Below are positions 11,174-20,400 of a stretch of DNA of 64,000 nt, piece after piece. The stretch comes from Comamonas thiooxydans (GTDB lineage: Bacteria; Pseudomonadota; Gammaproteobacteria; Burkholderiales; Burkholderiaceae_C), in NCBI RefSeq assembly GCF_002157685.2, contig NZ_AP026738.1, positions 5,518,001 through 5,582,000 on the forward strand, in the 5' to 3' direction. A program made the position numbers and the translations under genes. Under the pieces are notes generated by a model. The model made no database searches and had not been told where the DNA came from. It saw nothing but the letters and a program-made list of their open reading frames with translations. Each line of letters opens with the position of its first letter. Within the stretch, counting starts at the first letter, position 1.

Positions 11174-12079
11174 ATGCTCCCCAGCTGGCTCTCTCCCACA
11201 CTTTCCCCGTCAGCGCAGTCTGCCATCCGCGGTGTTCTGCTCACCATATTCGCCTGCGCACTGTTTGCTGTTCTGGATAGCGCCACCAAGTTCACGGGAA
11301 CGCTGCTTCCGGTTCTCATGGTTCTGTGGCTGCGCTTCATGGCCCAGGCTTTTGTCACCAGCGTGCTGGTCTTGCCCCGGCACGGCTTTTCGGCACTGAG
11401 AACCCGGAACTTGAGTTTTCAGCTGCTGCGAGCGATCTCGGGGCTGTTGACCACGGTCTGCGCCTTTTTCTGCATAAAGAACATGCCTTTGGCCAATTTC
11501 ACGGCCATCTGGTCAGCTGCGCCGCTCTTTATCGTGGTGGCCTCGGCGCTCTTTTTCAAAGAGCAGGTCAGTCCTGCCCGTTGGTCGCTGCTGGTGATCG
11601 GTCTGCTGGCGGTGATTGCCATCGTCCGACCGGAGAACGACGGACAGGCCCTGGGCCTGGCCGCCCTGTGGCCGGTTGGTCTGCTGGTATCGGGCACCAC
11701 CTACCAGGTCCTCGGAAGTCGCCTGTCGCGCCTGGATTCACCTCCGACCACCCAGCTTTACTCGACCTGGCTGCCCTTGCTGCTGACCACGCCTCTCATA
11801 GGCTTTGTATGGCAGCCCATCGATGACTGGCAGATCTACGCAGCGGCAGCTGTGATGGGCCTTTGCAGCGGCATTGGCCACCTGATGCTGCTGCAGGCAT
11901 ACACCCACGCGACGCCCGCAACCGTGGCGCCTTTCCTCTACAGCCAGATCGGCTTTGCCATGCTGATGGGCTGGCTGTTTTTCGGACAGCTTCCCGACAG
12001 CACATCGCTGCTCGGAATGACGGTGGTGACGCTCAGCGGCCTGACGGGCGTCTGGCTTGGAATCAGGGAAAAGCGCTGA
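11174..12079 (+). CDS. EamA/DMT-family transporter
   Basis: This is an inner-membrane drug/metabolite-transporter superfamily protein of 301 residues with ten predicted hydrophobic helices in two EamA halves: about residues 17-150 starting AIRGVLLTIFACALFAVLDS, and about 165-290. The conserved end of the first half is seen in FFKEQVSPARWSLLVIGLLAV and that of the second in GWLFFGQLP...GMTVVTLSG. The ATG at 11174 is chosen over a TTG seven codons upstream. The substrate is unknown. It converges on ung, with 20 bases between the stop codons. Confidence 0.88.
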   Translation: MLPSWLSPTLSPSAQSAIRGVLLTIFACALFAVLDSATKFTGTLLPVLMVLWLRFMAQAFVTSVLVLPRHGFSALRTRNLSFQLLRAISGLLTTVCAFFCIKNMPLANFTAIWSAAPLFIVVASALFFKEQVSPARWSLLVIGLLAVIAIVRPENDGQALGLAALWPVGLLVSGTTYQVLGSRLSRLDSPPTTQLYSTWLPLLLTTPLIGFVWQPIDDWQIYAAAAVMGLCSGIGHLMLLQAYTHATPATVAPFLYSQIGFAMLMGWLFFGQLPDSTSLLGMTVVTLSGLTGVWLGIREKR

Positions 12080-12099
12080 GACTGCCCAGTCTGGCCATC

Positions 12100-12837
12100 T
12101 CAATAGCCGTGTCTGAGCTTGAACTCCCTGGCCTTGCCGAAGTGTCCGTTACCGATAAAGGGCACGGGAGGCCTCAGAGCCGATAGCGGTGAAGGGTGGT
12201 TGCTCATCAGCACCAGATGGCCACGATCCTGAGGAATGAACACACGCTTGGACTGGGCGTGCGAGCCCCAGAGCATGAAGACCGTGGGCCGCCCCTGCTC
12301 TGCCACCTGGCGGATGATGGCGTCGGTCAGCTCTTCCCAGCCCTTTTTGGCATGGCTAGCGGCCTGCCCTTCTTCCACCGTCAGACTGGTGTTGAGCAGC
12401 AGCACGCCATGCTGGGCCCAACCCACCAGACTGCCGCCGGGCTGGGGAAAAGCCGGAAACGGCGTGCCCAGTTCGCGCTGCATTTCCTTGAAGATGTTCT
12501 GTAACGATGGCGGTACGCGCACCCCGGGTGCGACAGAAAATGCCAGGCCCTCGGCCTGCCCACGACCATGATAGGGGTCCTGCCCCAGGATCACGACACG
12601 CACCTCCTCGGCGGGCGTCAATTCCAGGGCCCTCAGGGGCTTGGGCGGGAAAATCACGGCCCCTGCATCCAGTCTTTGCTGCAAAAACTGCAGCAAGCCC
12701 TGGCCTGTGCTCCCTGCAAGGAAAGAGTCGACAACGGCTTGCCAGTCTGGCGAGACAGGCCAGTCCTGCGGATCTGCACTCATCAACTGGGTAGGCGCAG
12801 CGGTGTTAGCACTCATGCTCTGGCTAGTGAAGTTCAT
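12100..12837 (-). CDS. ung: Uracil-DNA glycosylase (family 1)
   Basis: Ung removes uracil from DNA to start base-excision repair. The 245-residue protein carries the water-activating motif GQDPYHG (about residues 84-90), the uracil-binding LLLNTSLTV, and the C-terminal DNA-intercalation motif HPSPLSA near residue 212. The loop after it reads LRPPVPFIGNGHF, more divergent than the common HRGFFGCGHF but with the final GHF kept. Three in-frame ATGs occur in the first 19 codons; the first (12837) is annotated, though a later one would remove only a non-conserved leader. Confidence 0.95.
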   Translation of the reverse strand: MNFTSQSMSANTAAPTQLMSADPQDWPVSPDWQAVVDSFLAGSTGQGLLQFLQQRLDAGAVIFPPKPLRALELTPAEEVRVVILGQDPYHGRGQAEGLAFSVAPGVRVPPSLQNIFKEMQRELGTPFPAFPQPGGSLVGWAQHGVLLLNTSLTVEEGQAASHAKKGWEELTDAIIRQVAEQGRPTVFMLWGSHAQSKRVFIPQDRGHLVLMSNHPSPLSALRPPVPFIGNGHFGKAREFKLRHGY

Positions 12838-13009
12838 GCCTGGATTTTCTCAACTTCCAGAGTCATCTCGAATGATTCCCTCAAGGGTTCTCACCTATTT
12901 CTAGGCTCAAAATACCTGATTTCAGTGAGTGACACATTCTGACAATTTGCAAAGAATCGACTTCAACATAGCTGGCCACTTGGCGGCTCAGGCTCACAAG
13001 GAGTTATTC

Positions 13010-13414
13010 ATGCACACATCTTCTGCCAGTCACTCACAAGCCTCTGCCGCGCAGGCCTTCTTTTCCTGCGCCCGCCCTGCGTTCACCTTGAGTCCCCAGG
13101 GCTTCAAGTTTGCCGACTGGGAGTTGAGGCTGCGCTCGCGCAGCCTCATCAGCGCTGCCGGGCATGAGGTGGGACTGACCAAGAGCGAATTCGCACTGCT
13201 GCTGGCCCTGCTCAAACGTCCCAGGCAAATCATGAGCCGTGAGCAGATCATGGACCTGACGCAGGCCGAAGACGATGTCTTTGACCGTGCCATTGATGTG
13301 CAGATGCTGCGCTTGCGCCGCAAGGTCGAAGCATCGAGCCGTGCGCCCACGCTGCTCAAGACCAAGCGTGGTGCCGGCTATTTTCTGGATGCCGATGTGC
13401 AGGTTCTGCGCTGA
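13010..13414 (+). CDS. Stand-alone OmpR/PhoB-type winged-helix DNA-binding protein (no receiver domain)
   Basis: The 134-residue product consists of a short N-terminus followed by a complete OmpR/PhoB-type winged helix: the beta-sheet FKFADWELRLRSRSLI, TKSEFALLLALLKRPRQIMSREQIM, the recognition helix DRAIDVQMLRLRRKVEA, and the wing LLKTKRGAGYFL. There is no receiver domain with phospho-acceptor Asp, so it is not a conventional response regulator. The ATG at 13010 has a good AAGGAG six bases upstream. The frame extends further upstream, but that part does not resemble a REC domain. It diverges from ung and converges on trpC. Its target is unknown. Confidence 0.85.
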   Translation: MHTSSASHSQASAAQAFFSCARPAFTLSPQGFKFADWELRLRSRSLISAAGHEVGLTKSEFALLLALLKRPRQIMSREQIMDLTQAEDDVFDRAIDVQMLRLRRKVEASSRAPTLLKTKRGAGYFLDADVQVLR

Positions 13415-13435
13415 ACCGGCACAGCCGCCCACTGT

Positions 13436-14236
13436 TTACTGAAACAACTGGGCCAGAGCCTCGCCCGGCTCGCGGGCACGCATAAAGGCCTCGCCCACCA
13501 GGAAGGCGTCAATGCCCGCATCACGCATGGTCGTCACATCGTCCCTGGTCAGGATGCCGGACTCGGTCACCAGCAGGCGATCGGCGGGCACATCCTTCTT
13601 GAGGGCAATCGTGGTCTGAATATCGACCTCGAAGCTGCGCAGATTGCGGTTGTTGATACCCACCAGCGGCGTCTTGAGCTTGAGAGCGCGCTGCAACTCC
13701 TCGCCGTCATGCACTTCCACCAGCACATCCATGTCCAGGCTGTGCGCAATCTGCTCCATCTCTGCCATCTGCGCATCGTCCAGGCAGGCGGCGATCAACA
13801 GCACGCAGTCAGCGCCCATCACCCGCGATTCGTAGATCTGATAGGGGTCGACCATGAAGTCCTTGCGCAGCACCGGCAGCAGCGTGCTCGCGCGGGCCTG
13901 CTTGAGATAGTCGGGCTGGCCCTGGAAGAACTGGCGGTCGGTCAGCACCGACAGGCAGGCCGCACTGATCTTGCCGTCGCCCACCATATAGCTCTGGGCG
14001 ATATCGGCAGGATCGAAGTCGGGGCGGATCACGCCCTTGCTGGGGCTGGCCTTCTTGACTTCGGCAATCACGCCGGCCTGCCCCTTGGCAATCTTGGCAC
14101 GGATGGCACCCACGAAATCGCGCGTGGAGACACGGCTTTCCGCATCGCGGCGCATCTCGGCAAACGGCACGGCCTTCTTGGCAGCGGCAACTTCCTGGAC
14201 CTTGACGTCGCAGATTTTCTTCAGAATGTCAGACAT
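13436..14236 (-). CDS. trpC: Indole-3-glycerol phosphate synthase
   Basis: TrpC closes the indole ring from CdRP in tryptophan synthesis. The 266-residue TIM barrel shows the family motifs [16 protein letters not shown] (about residue 55), [38 protein letters not shown] and VTESGI. There is no TrpF domain fused to it. It is the last gene of the trp operon here: its ATG overlaps the end of the 50-codon membrane ORF by eight bases, indicating coupled translation. Confidence 0.97.
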   Translation of the reverse strand: MSDILKKICDVKVQEVAAAKKAVPFAEMRRDAESRVSTRDFVGAIRAKIAKGQAGVIAEVKKASPSKGVIRPDFDPADIAQSYMVGDGKISAACLSVLTDRQFFQGQPDYLKQARASTLLPVLRKDFMVDPYQIYESRVMGADCVLLIAACLDDAQMAEMEQIAHSLDMDVLVEVHDGEELQRALKLKTPLVGINNRNLRSFEVDIQTTIALKKDVPADRLLVTESGILTRDDVTTMRDAGIDAFLVGEAFMRAREPGEALAQLFQ

Positions 14237-14381
14237 GGTTTTCCTTGTTGGTGGCGTCGGCGCGCAAGACCTTCATGATGACGCGGTGCATGCCTATGCC
14301 CACCACGATGAACAGCAGGGAGACGCCCAGCACGATCCAGGTGCCGGCATCGCTCCAGATGGGCGCATCCAGCAGGCTCAT
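14229..14381 (-). CDS. 50-residue single-span membrane protein inside the trp operon
   Basis: A small frame of 50 codons fills the trpD-trpC gap exactly. Its ATG overlaps the trpD stop (ATGA, 14378-14381) and its TGA lies eight bases inside trpC. The product begins [15 protein letters not shown], has one hydrophobic helix (about residues 15-30, [16 protein letters not shown]), then a basic tail ([11 protein letters not shown]). This suggests a small inner-membrane protein with the basic end in the cytosol. I do not recognise a family. The tight overlaps on both sides support real translation. It could act mainly as a coupling cistron for trpC; no function is assigned. Confidence 0.7.
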   Translation of the reverse strand: MSLLDAPIWSDAGTWIVLGVSLLFIVVGIGMHRVIMKVLRADATNKENHV

Positions 14382-15415
14382 GCCGCAGCCTGGCCAAGCT
14401 TTTGCGAATAGGCGACCAGCTCCTGGAGCTTGGCCAGTGCCGCGCCGCTATCGATGGCCTTCTGCGCACGCTCCAGGCCCTCTTCGATCGAGCCGGCCAC
14501 ATTGGCGGCATACAGTGCGGCGCCGGAGTTGAGACAGACGATATCGCGCGCCGGGCCCTGCTCCCCCTTAAGCACGCCCATCAGCATGGCCTTGGACTCT
14601 TCGGGATTCTCGACCTTGAGCGAGCGCGTACCCGCCATGCGCAGACCAAAGTCCTCGGGATGGACTTCATACTCTCGCACCACGCCATCCTTGAGCTCGC
14701 CGACCAGCGTGCCCGCGCCCAGACTGATTTCATCCAGGCCGTCGCGGCCGTAGACGACCAGCGCATGCTCAGCCCCCAGTCGCTGCAGGGCACGCACCTG
14801 AATGCCGACCAGGTCTTCGTGGAACACGCCCATCAGGATATTGGGCGCGGATGCCGGGTTGGTGAGCGGGCCCAGGATGTTGAAGATGGTGCGCACGCCC
14901 AGCTCCTTGCGCACGGGGGCCACGTTCTTCATGGCCGGATGATGGTTGGGAGCAAACATGAAGCCTATGCCCACATCGCGTATGCAATCGGCGATCTGCG
15001 CGGCGTTGAGGTTGATGTTGACGCCCAGCGCCTCCATGGCATCGGCGCTGCCCGACTTGCTGCTGACGCTGCGCCCGCCATGCTTGCTCACCTTGCCGCC
15101 CGCCGCCGCAATCACAAAGGTCGAGCAGGTGGAGATGTTGAAGGTGTTGGCGCCGTCGCCGCCGGTGCCGACGATATCGACCAGATTCCTTTTGTCGTGC
15201 ACGTTCACCTTGTTGGAGAACTCGCGCATCACCTCGGCCGCAGCCGAGATCTCGCCAATGGTTTCCTTCTTCACGCGCAGGCCGGTGATGATGGAGGCCG
15301 TCATCACGGGCGAGAGCTCGCCGCGCATGATCATGCGCATCAGATGCAGCATTTCGTCATGGAAGATTTCACGATGCTCGATGGTTCGCTGCAGCGCTTC
15401 CTGGGGAGTGATCAT
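14378..15415 (-). CDS. trpD: Anthranilate phosphoribosyltransferase
   Basis: TrpD joins anthranilate to PRPP, the second committed step of tryptophan synthesis. The 345-residue protein has the PRPP-binding [14 protein letters not shown] (about residue 86), [15 protein letters not shown], and [11 protein letters not shown], all intact. It is separate from TrpG, unlike the enterobacterial fusion. The upstream gap to trpG (117 bases) holds an 83-bp repeat element; downstream it overlaps the small membrane ORF. Confidence 0.97.
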   Translation of the reverse strand: MITPQEALQRTIEHREIFHDEMLHLMRMIMRGELSPVMTASIITGLRVKKETIGEISAAAEVMREFSNKVNVHDKRNLVDIVGTGGDGANTFNISTCSTFVIAAAGGKVSKHGGRSVSSKSGSADAMEALGVNINLNAAQIADCIRDVGIGFMFAPNHHPAMKNVAPVRKELGVRTIFNILGPLTNPASAPNILMGVFHEDLVGIQVRALQRLGAEHALVVYGRDGLDEISLGAGTLVGELKDGVVREYEVHPEDFGLRMAGTRSLKVENPEESKAMLMGVLKGEQGPARDIVCLNSGAALYAANVAGSIEEGLERAQKAIDSGAALAKLQELVAYSQKLGQAAA

Positions 15416-15438
15416 TGCAATATCTCTCTATGCTTTTG

Positions 15439-15521
15439 GGAGCTTCTTGCGCTTGCCTTCACTTGAATTCCTATTGCTTTCAATCTGAAATCAAGCAGCG
15501 ACATACGCTGGCAGCTATCAA
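15439..15521 (+). repeat. 83-bp dispersed repeat, copy B, in the trpG-trpD gap
   Basis: The element starts with GGAGCTTCTTGCGCTT (15439-15454) and ends with GCAGCTATCAA (15511-15521). Both ends occur exactly, in reverse orientation and at the same total length of 83 bp, at 55133-55215. A GAATTC also sits at the same internal offset (15465-15470). The remaining interior is diverged. It lies within the transcribed trp operon between trpG and trpD, so it would form part of the mRNA. Confidence 0.75.
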
Positions 15522-15532
15522 TAAATCGGCTG

Positions 15533-16114
15533 TTATTTCTGGTCGAGAAAGTTCTTCAGCATGACATGGCCGTGCTCGGTCAGAATGCTCTCGGGGTGGA
15601 ACTGCACGCCCTCGATGGCCAGTTCGCGATGGCGTACCCCCTGGATTTCACCATCTTCGCTGGTCGCCGTGATTTCAAGGCACTCGGGCAGCGTGTTCCG
15701 GTCTATGACCAGGGAGTGATAGCGGTTGACCGTGAACTGCCTGGGCAGGTCGGCAAATACGCCCTTCTGATCGGTGCTGATCACGCTGGTCTTGCCATGC
15801 ATCTGCTGGCCCGCCCGGATGATGTCGCCGCCAAAGGCCGCGCCAATGCTCTGGTGACCCAGGCAGACGCCCAGAATCGGCAGCTTGCCCGCAAAATGCT
15901 TGATCGCCGCCACCGAGATGCCCGCCTCGTTGGGCGAGCAGGGGCCGGGCGAGATCACCAGCCGCTCGATGCCTTCGCGCGCGATCAGCGCCTCGACTTC
16001 GGCCACCGTGGTTTCGTCATTGCGCACCACGGTCACCTCCGCGCCCAGCTCGCCAAAGTACTGGACGATGTTGTAGGTAAAGCTGTCGTAGTTATCGACC
16101 ATCAGCAGTTTCAT
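15533..16114 (-). CDS. trpG: Anthranilate synthase glutamine amidotransferase subunit
   Basis: TrpG supplies ammonia from glutamine to TrpE. The 193-residue class-I amidotransferase starts [15 protein letters not shown] and has the nucleophile Cys in GVCLGHQ (about residue 79) and the His/Glu pair in FHPESIL. The ATG at 16114 is the family start; an open frame continues 14 codons further up into the aroQ end. Only four bases separate it from the aroQ stop. It may also serve PabB, as in several bacteria with one TrpG/PabA, but that is speculation here. Confidence 0.96.
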   Translation of the reverse strand: MKLLMVDNYDSFTYNIVQYFGELGAEVTVVRNDETTVAEVEALIAREGIERLVISPGPCSPNEAGISVAAIKHFAGKLPILGVCLGHQSIGAAFGGDIIRAGQQMHGKTSVISTDQKGVFADLPRQFTVNRYHSLVIDRNTLPECLEITATSEDGEIQGVRHRELAIEGVQFHPESILTEHGHVMLKNFLDQK

Positions 16115-16118
16115 GGTC

Positions 16119-16448
16119 TTACTCCCCTGATTTCTTGGGCTCACGCAGACGCGCAAATTCCTGGTGTTCGTAGTCGATGCAGGCTTCCATCAGCGCGCGA
16201 TAGACGGTCTCCATCACATCGGGCTGGCCGCCCTCCTGCGCCGTGCGCTCACGCACGCGGCTGACGATGGCTTCGATGCGCGCTTCATCGCGCACCTGGC
16301 CCACGTCCCCCTTGATGCGCGCCGCCTGCTGCATATAGCCGATGCGTGTGACCAGCAGCGGCACCAGTACATCGTCGAGCGCATTCACATTGCGGCGCAC
16401 ATCTTCCATGGTGGTGCAGTGCTGCACCAGATCAATGGCTTGGCTCAT
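16119..16448 (-). CDS. Chorismate mutase, AroQ type, within the trp operon
   Basis: The 109-residue all-helical protein matches the AroQ-type chorismate mutase domain: [30 protein letters not shown] resembles the N-terminal helix with the catalytic Arg/Lys set. This is followed by [18 protein letters not shown] and a C-terminal helix ending in [12 protein letters not shown]. Chorismate mutase turns chorismate to prephenate for Phe/Tyr, so it competes with TrpE for substrate. The ATG overlaps the trpE stop (ATGA, 16445-16448), and trpG starts four bases after its stop. Isochorismate pyruvate-lyase activity, known in the same fold, is the main alternative. Confidence 0.85.
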   Translation of the reverse strand: MSQAIDLVQHCTTMEDVRRNVNALDDVLVPLLVTRIGYMQQAARIKGDVGQVRDEARIEAIVSRVRERTAQEGGQPDVMETVYRALMEACIDYEHQEFARLREPKKSGE

Positions 16449-17965
16449 TCCAGACCTTCCTCTACCAGTTCTGCGGCGCGCAACAGGGCGCGGGCCTTGT
16501 GCTCGGTTTCTCTCCACTCCAGCTCGGGCACGGAGTCGGCCACCACGCCGGCAGCAGCCTGCACATAGAGCACGTTGTCCTTGATGACGCCGGTACGGAT
16601 CGCAATCGCCAGATCCATATCGCCGGCAAAGCTCAGATAGCCGCAGGCACCGCCGTAGATGCCGCGCTTGCTGGGCTCGAGCCGGTCGATGACTTCCATG
16701 GCATGCACCTTGGGAGCGCCCGTCAGCGTGCCTGCAGGGAAGGTGGCCTTGAAGACGTCCATATTGTCCATGCCGTCCTGCAAGATGCCTTCCACATTGC
16801 TCACGATGTGCATGACATGGCTGTAGCGTTCCACGGCAAAGGCTTCGGTCACCTTGACGCTGCCGGTCCTGGCAATGCGGCCGATATCGTTGCGCGCCAG
16901 GTCGATCAGCATCACATGCTCGGCACGCTCCTTGGGGTCGGCGATCAGTTCCTGCTCGGTGGCCTTGTCGGCCTCCACCGTATTGCCGCGCGGACGGGTG
17001 CCGGCCAGAGGGCGAATCGTGACCTTCTGGCCGTCGGGCGTGCGCTCCTGGCGCACCAGGATCTCCGGGCTGGCCCCCACCACATGGAAATCTCCGAAAT
17101 GGTAGAAGTACATATAGGGGCTGGGGTTGAGCGATCGCAGCGCGCGGTACAGCGACAGCGGCGAGGCCGTGAAACGCTTGTGAATGCGCTGGCCCACCTG
17201 CACCTGCATGAAGTCGCCCGCCGCAATCAGCTCCTTGGCCTTTTGCACGGCGTCCAGATAGTCCTGCTTGTCGAAGCTGCGCTCTGCGGGATAGCTCTCG
17301 CCGGCACGAATCTGCGGCGCGCTGACGGAATAGCGCAGCTGGTCCTTGAGCTGACGCAGACGCTTCTTGGCGCGGGTATAGGCTTCGGCCTCGCCGGGGT
17401 TGGCATAGACGATGAGGTAGAGCTTGCCCGAGAGGTTGTCGATGACGGCCACCTCTTCGCACTGCAGCAGCATGATGTCGGGCGTGCCCAGGCTGTCGGG
17501 CGGACAGCTGTTCTCCAGCTTTTTCTCGATATAGCGCACAGCGTCATAGCCGAAATAGCCGGCCAGACCGCCGCAAAAGCGCGGCATGCCCGGCGTGACG
17601 GCAACCTTGAAGCGCTGCTGATAGGCCGCGATGAAGTCCAGCGGATTGCCGCCGGCTGTCTCCACCACCTTGCCATCGGTCACGACTTCGGTCTTGGCTT
17701 CAGTGCCAAAGCCCGAGGCGCGCACAAAGCTGCGTGCCGGCAGGCCGATGAAGCTGTAGCGGCCGAAGCGCTCGCCGCCGACGACGGATTCCAGCAGGAA
17801 GCTGTACTTGCCGTCGCCATTGGCATGGGCCAGCTTGAGATAGAGGGACAGCGGGGTTTCGAGGTCGGCAAAGGCCTCGATCAACAGCGGGATGCGGTTA
17901 TAGCCTTGGGCCGCAAGCGATTTGAATTCCAGTTCCGTGATCACGGGAGAAGCTCCGGGAGTCAT
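16445..17965 (-). CDS. trpE: Anthranilate synthase component I
   Basis: TrpE makes anthranilate from chorismate with ammonia from TrpG. The 506-residue protein has the N-terminal regulatory domain (including LLESVVGGERFGRYSFIG, which carries the LLES-type tryptophan feedback motif) and the C-terminal chorismate-binding domain with PLAGTRPRG, DLARNDIGR, FPAGTLTGAPK and a final YVQAAAGVVADSVP. It is the first gene of the trp operon. No leader peptide with tandem Trp codons is visible upstream, so control is not by a classical attenuator. Confidence 0.97.
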   Translation of the reverse strand: MTPGASPVITELEFKSLAAQGYNRIPLLIEAFADLETPLSLYLKLAHANGDGKYSFLLESVVGGERFGRYSFIGLPARSFVRASGFGTEAKTEVVTDGKVVETAGGNPLDFIAAYQQRFKVAVTPGMPRFCGGLAGYFGYDAVRYIEKKLENSCPPDSLGTPDIMLLQCEEVAVIDNLSGKLYLIVYANPGEAEAYTRAKKRLRQLKDQLRYSVSAPQIRAGESYPAERSFDKQDYLDAVQKAKELIAAGDFMQVQVGQRIHKRFTASPLSLYRALRSLNPSPYMYFYHFGDFHVVGASPEILVRQERTPDGQKVTIRPLAGTRPRGNTVEADKATEQELIADPKERAEHVMLIDLARNDIGRIARTGSVKVTEAFAVERYSHVMHIVSNVEGILQDGMDNMDVFKATFPAGTLTGAPKVHAMEVIDRLEPSKRGIYGGACGYLSFAGDMDLAIAIRTGVIKDNVLYVQAAAGVVADSVPELEWRETEHKARALLRAAELVEEGLE

Positions 17966-18389
17966 GGCGCATGGTGCATCTGCACGGATTGATTACGGGC
18001 AGATGACGCGTTTGAAGAAAGGATGCGCCGGTTCATTCCAAGTGGCCCGAAGTATGCGAAGCATGGGGCCGCGGGGTGCACGCCGGGCTCGTGCCGGGTG
18101 CTTCAGCAGTTCAGATGTGCAGGCTTACGCCAGGGCCAGGCTCCCCGGTCTCCACAACCTGCATTGAACGTGCGATGAATGAACATGATGCGGACAGTGT
18201 AGCGCATAGCGCTGTCGCGCAAACAATGACGCTCCGATGCCGTGCAATGACCTCCATGCTGGGGACAGACCTGATTGCGGCAATCACGGGCAAAAACAAA
18301 CATACCGTTTTCACCGGAACGCGGGCCCACGGCGCGCAAAGCGAAGCGGTCACCAGAACTGCTCGACCGGAAATCACGAGGAGACAGCC
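17966..18389. other. 424-bp intergenic region between divergent trpE and the chalcone-isomerase-like gene
   Basis: Both genes start outward from this region, so it should contain two promoters. I searched the trpE-proximal side for a short ORF with clustered TGG codons and found none. A 17-codon frame on the minus strand (18111-18164) lacks Trp. GC-rich imperfect hairpins occur around 18066-18110. No confident promoter or RNA element was identified. Confidence 0.5.
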
Positions 18390-18995
18390 ATGCCCAGTGC
18401 CCGTTTGATGCCAGCCCTGCTGCTGGCAGCCGCTCTTGCCTGCCCGGCCGCTCAGGCACAAGGCACGCCCTCCGAGCCCGTGAAACTTCACGGTGTCATC
18501 TATGCCCCCAGCTTGCAGTCCCAGGGTAGGACGCTGGAACTCAATGGCGCAGGCACCCGCTACAAGGCCGTTTTCAAGGTCTATACCGCCGGCCTGTATC
18601 TGGAAAAGCCGGCACGCAGCCTGCAGGAAATTGCCGCCCTGCCCGGCCCCAAGCGCATCAGCGTGACCATGCTGCGCGATATCGACTCGGCCGAGCTGGG
18701 CAAGCTGTTCTCGCGCGGCATGGAAGACAATATGGAACGGGCCGCCTTCTCCAAGCTGATTCCGGGGGTGATGCGCATGAGCGAGATCTTCACCCAGCAC
18801 AAAAAACTGCTTGCAGGCGAGAGCTTCATGGTGGACTGGCTGCCCGGCCAGGGCGCCATCGTGACCGTCAAGGGCCAGCCACAGGGCGAGGCCTTCAAGG
18901 AGCCCGAGTTCTTCAACGCCCTGCTGGGCATCTGGCTCGGGCCCAGGCCCGCCGATCAGCAGCTCAAGAAAGCGCTGCTGGGCGAGGCTGGCTGA
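18390..18995 (+). CDS. Exported chalcone-isomerase-like protein
   Basis: The 201-residue protein starts with a signal peptide (MPSARLMPALLLAAALACPAAQA, cleavage probably after AQA at residue 23) and continues with the bacterial chalcone-isomerase-like domain (Pfam Chalcone_3 type). Recognisable parts are the strand set LHGVIYAPSLQ, ELNGAGTRYKAVFKVYTAGLYL, ISVTMLRDID and FMVDWLPGQGAIVTVKG. Bacterial members are usually periplasmic and of unknown role; flavonoid isomerisation should not be assumed. The ATG at 18390 is preceded by GAGGAG. The stop is one base from the end of the convergent speD-speE gene. Confidence 0.85.
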   Translation: MPSARLMPALLLAAALACPAAQAQGTPSEPVKLHGVIYAPSLQSQGRTLELNGAGTRYKAVFKVYTAGLYLEKPARSLQEIAALPGPKRISVTMLRDIDSAELGKLFSRGMEDNMERAAFSKLIPGVMRMSEIFTQHKKLLAGESFMVDWLPGQGAIVTVKGQPQGEAFKEPEFFNALLGIWLGPRPADQQLKKALLGEAG

Positions 18996-18996
18996 C

Positions 18997-20262
18997 TCAC
19001 TTGAGCAGCTCGCGGTAATAGTTGGGCAGCGCAAACAGCGCGCCGTGCACCTGCTCGTTGTAGTACTGCAGATCCGGCACCTTGCGCTGCCTGAGGCGCT
19101 CGGCCACTTGCTGCGCCTTCAGCTCCAGCGGATCCAGCTCATCGGAGGCCACGGCCAGCCCCCAGTAAGCGCCGTAAAGCGGAATGTAGAGGCCGTAGCA
19201 GCGCACCACGGCAAACTGCTGACGCAGGCTGCGCACCAGCTCAGCCACCTGCGGGCCGTGGAAGACGGGACTGCCCAGATGCAGCACCAGCGCGCCGCCC
19301 GGCGCCAGCACGCGCTTCATGCGTGCCAGCGAATCAGGCGCGTACAAGGCGCTGGCCGGGGTGTCTGGATCGGTCAGATCCATCAGCGCCAGATCAAAGC
19401 GCTCATCGGTGGCCTCCATCAGGGTCAGACCGTCGCCTATGCAGACCTCGACACGGGCATCATCGAGCGCGCCGCGATGCACGGCTTGCAGATGCTGGCG
19501 CGAGAACTGCACCACGGCCTCGTCCAGCTCGGCCAGCACCACGCGCTCTATGCTCGGATGCTTGAGCAGCTCCTCGGCGGCCCCACCATCACCCCCACCC
19601 AGAATCAAGGCCTTGCGCGGCGCGGGGTGAGCCATGGCGGCCGGGTGCACCAGGGCCTCATGATAGAAAAACTCCTCGCCCTCGGAGGTCATGAAGCAAT
19701 CATCCAGACGCAGCACCTTGCCGAACTGCGGCGTCTGCAGCAGCTCCAGCTTCTGGTACGAGGTCTGCAGCGTCTGCAACGCCGTCGCGCGATAGCCAAA
19801 GCGTGCATGGGGCGTGAGCTGCTCCAGGGCCCATCCGGATTCGGGCTCGGGTGCAGGGTCCACGTCATGGTCTGCCGGCTGCGCCATGCCGATGTCGCCG
19901 CGCATCAATTGCTGGCGCAACACCTTTTTCGGCGCAAAAGCGTCGATCACGCCTTCCATCAGCCTGCGGGCCTTGCCCGAGTTGTCGGCCGAAAAATTGC
20001 ACACGTAGACGTCGATGGTGACACTGCCCGTCTCGGGCCAGGTATGTATGGCCAGATGGGACTCCGCCAGCAGCACCGTACCCGTCACCCCGCCGGGCTG
20101 GCCTTCATAGGGCGGAAACTTCACCCAGGTGTCATCCACCAGGGTCAGCCCCGAGGCCGCAGTCTGTTCGCGGCAAAGCCCGGCGATGGCGTCGGCATCG
20201 AGCATGTAGCGCTCATGGCCTGCGCATTGGTAAAGGTCGGCAGTCAGGTGCAATCCGTGCAT
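18997..20262 (-). CDS. Fused SpeD-SpeE: AdoMet decarboxylase-like domain plus spermidine synthase
   Basis: The 421-residue protein joins two polyamine enzymes. Residues 1 to about 125 are a class-Ib SpeD domain: the self-cleavage Ser is S68 in AESHL, with H73 (IHTWPE) and C88 (YVCNF) as the processing and catalytic partners. From about residue 143 comes a SpeE aminopropyltransferase with [13 protein letters not shown] (about 211), a D in LAELD, and LMDLTDPD. The ATG at 20262 is preceded by AGGAGG. A pyruvoyl-dependent enzyme making decarboxylated AdoMet and passing it to its own SpeE half is the simplest reading. Because some SpeD homologues have become arginine or ornithine decarboxylases, the decarboxylase substrate remains inferred. 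Confidence 0.9.
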   Translation of the reverse strand: MHGLHLTADLYQCAGHERYMLDADAIAGLCREQTAASGLTLVDDTWVKFPPYEGQPGGVTGTVLLAESHLAIHTWPETGSVTIDVYVCNFSADNSGKARRLMEGVIDAFAPKKVLRQQLMRGDIGMAQPADHDVDPAPEPESGWALEQLTPHARFGYRATALQTLQTSYQKLELLQTPQFGKVLRLDDCFMTSEGEEFFYHEALVHPAAMAHPAPRKALILGGGDGGAAEELLKHPSIERVVLAELDEAVVQFSRQHLQAVHRGALDDARVEVCIGDGLTLMEATDERFDLALMDLTDPDTPASALYAPDSLARMKRVLAPGGALVLHLGSPVFHGPQVAELVRSLRQQFAVVRCYGLYIPLYGAYWGLAVASDELDPLELKAQQVAERLRQRKVPDLQYYNEQVHGALFALPNYYRELLK

Positions 20263-20400
20263 GTGGCGTGAGTCCTCCTTCGTTCTCTGCCGGCTGCAAG
20301 GCGATGCACAAGCCGACATGGGTTCAAACAAAGCAAATGACTCTAGCAAATATGCTTATCCGCACTCTTTCTTGCCAGATATGCAAGCCAACAGACGACA

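Noticed and set aside
16499..17992. 497-codon open frame antisense to trpE
   Set aside because: TrpE motifs on the other strand are complete; the antisense product has no domain-like pattern.
17966..18389. Possible trp leader peptide and attenuator upstream of trpE
   Set aside because: No short frame with clustered Trp codons on the minus strand; the one neat mini-frame (18111-18164) has no Trp, and the hairpins are imperfect without a U-run.
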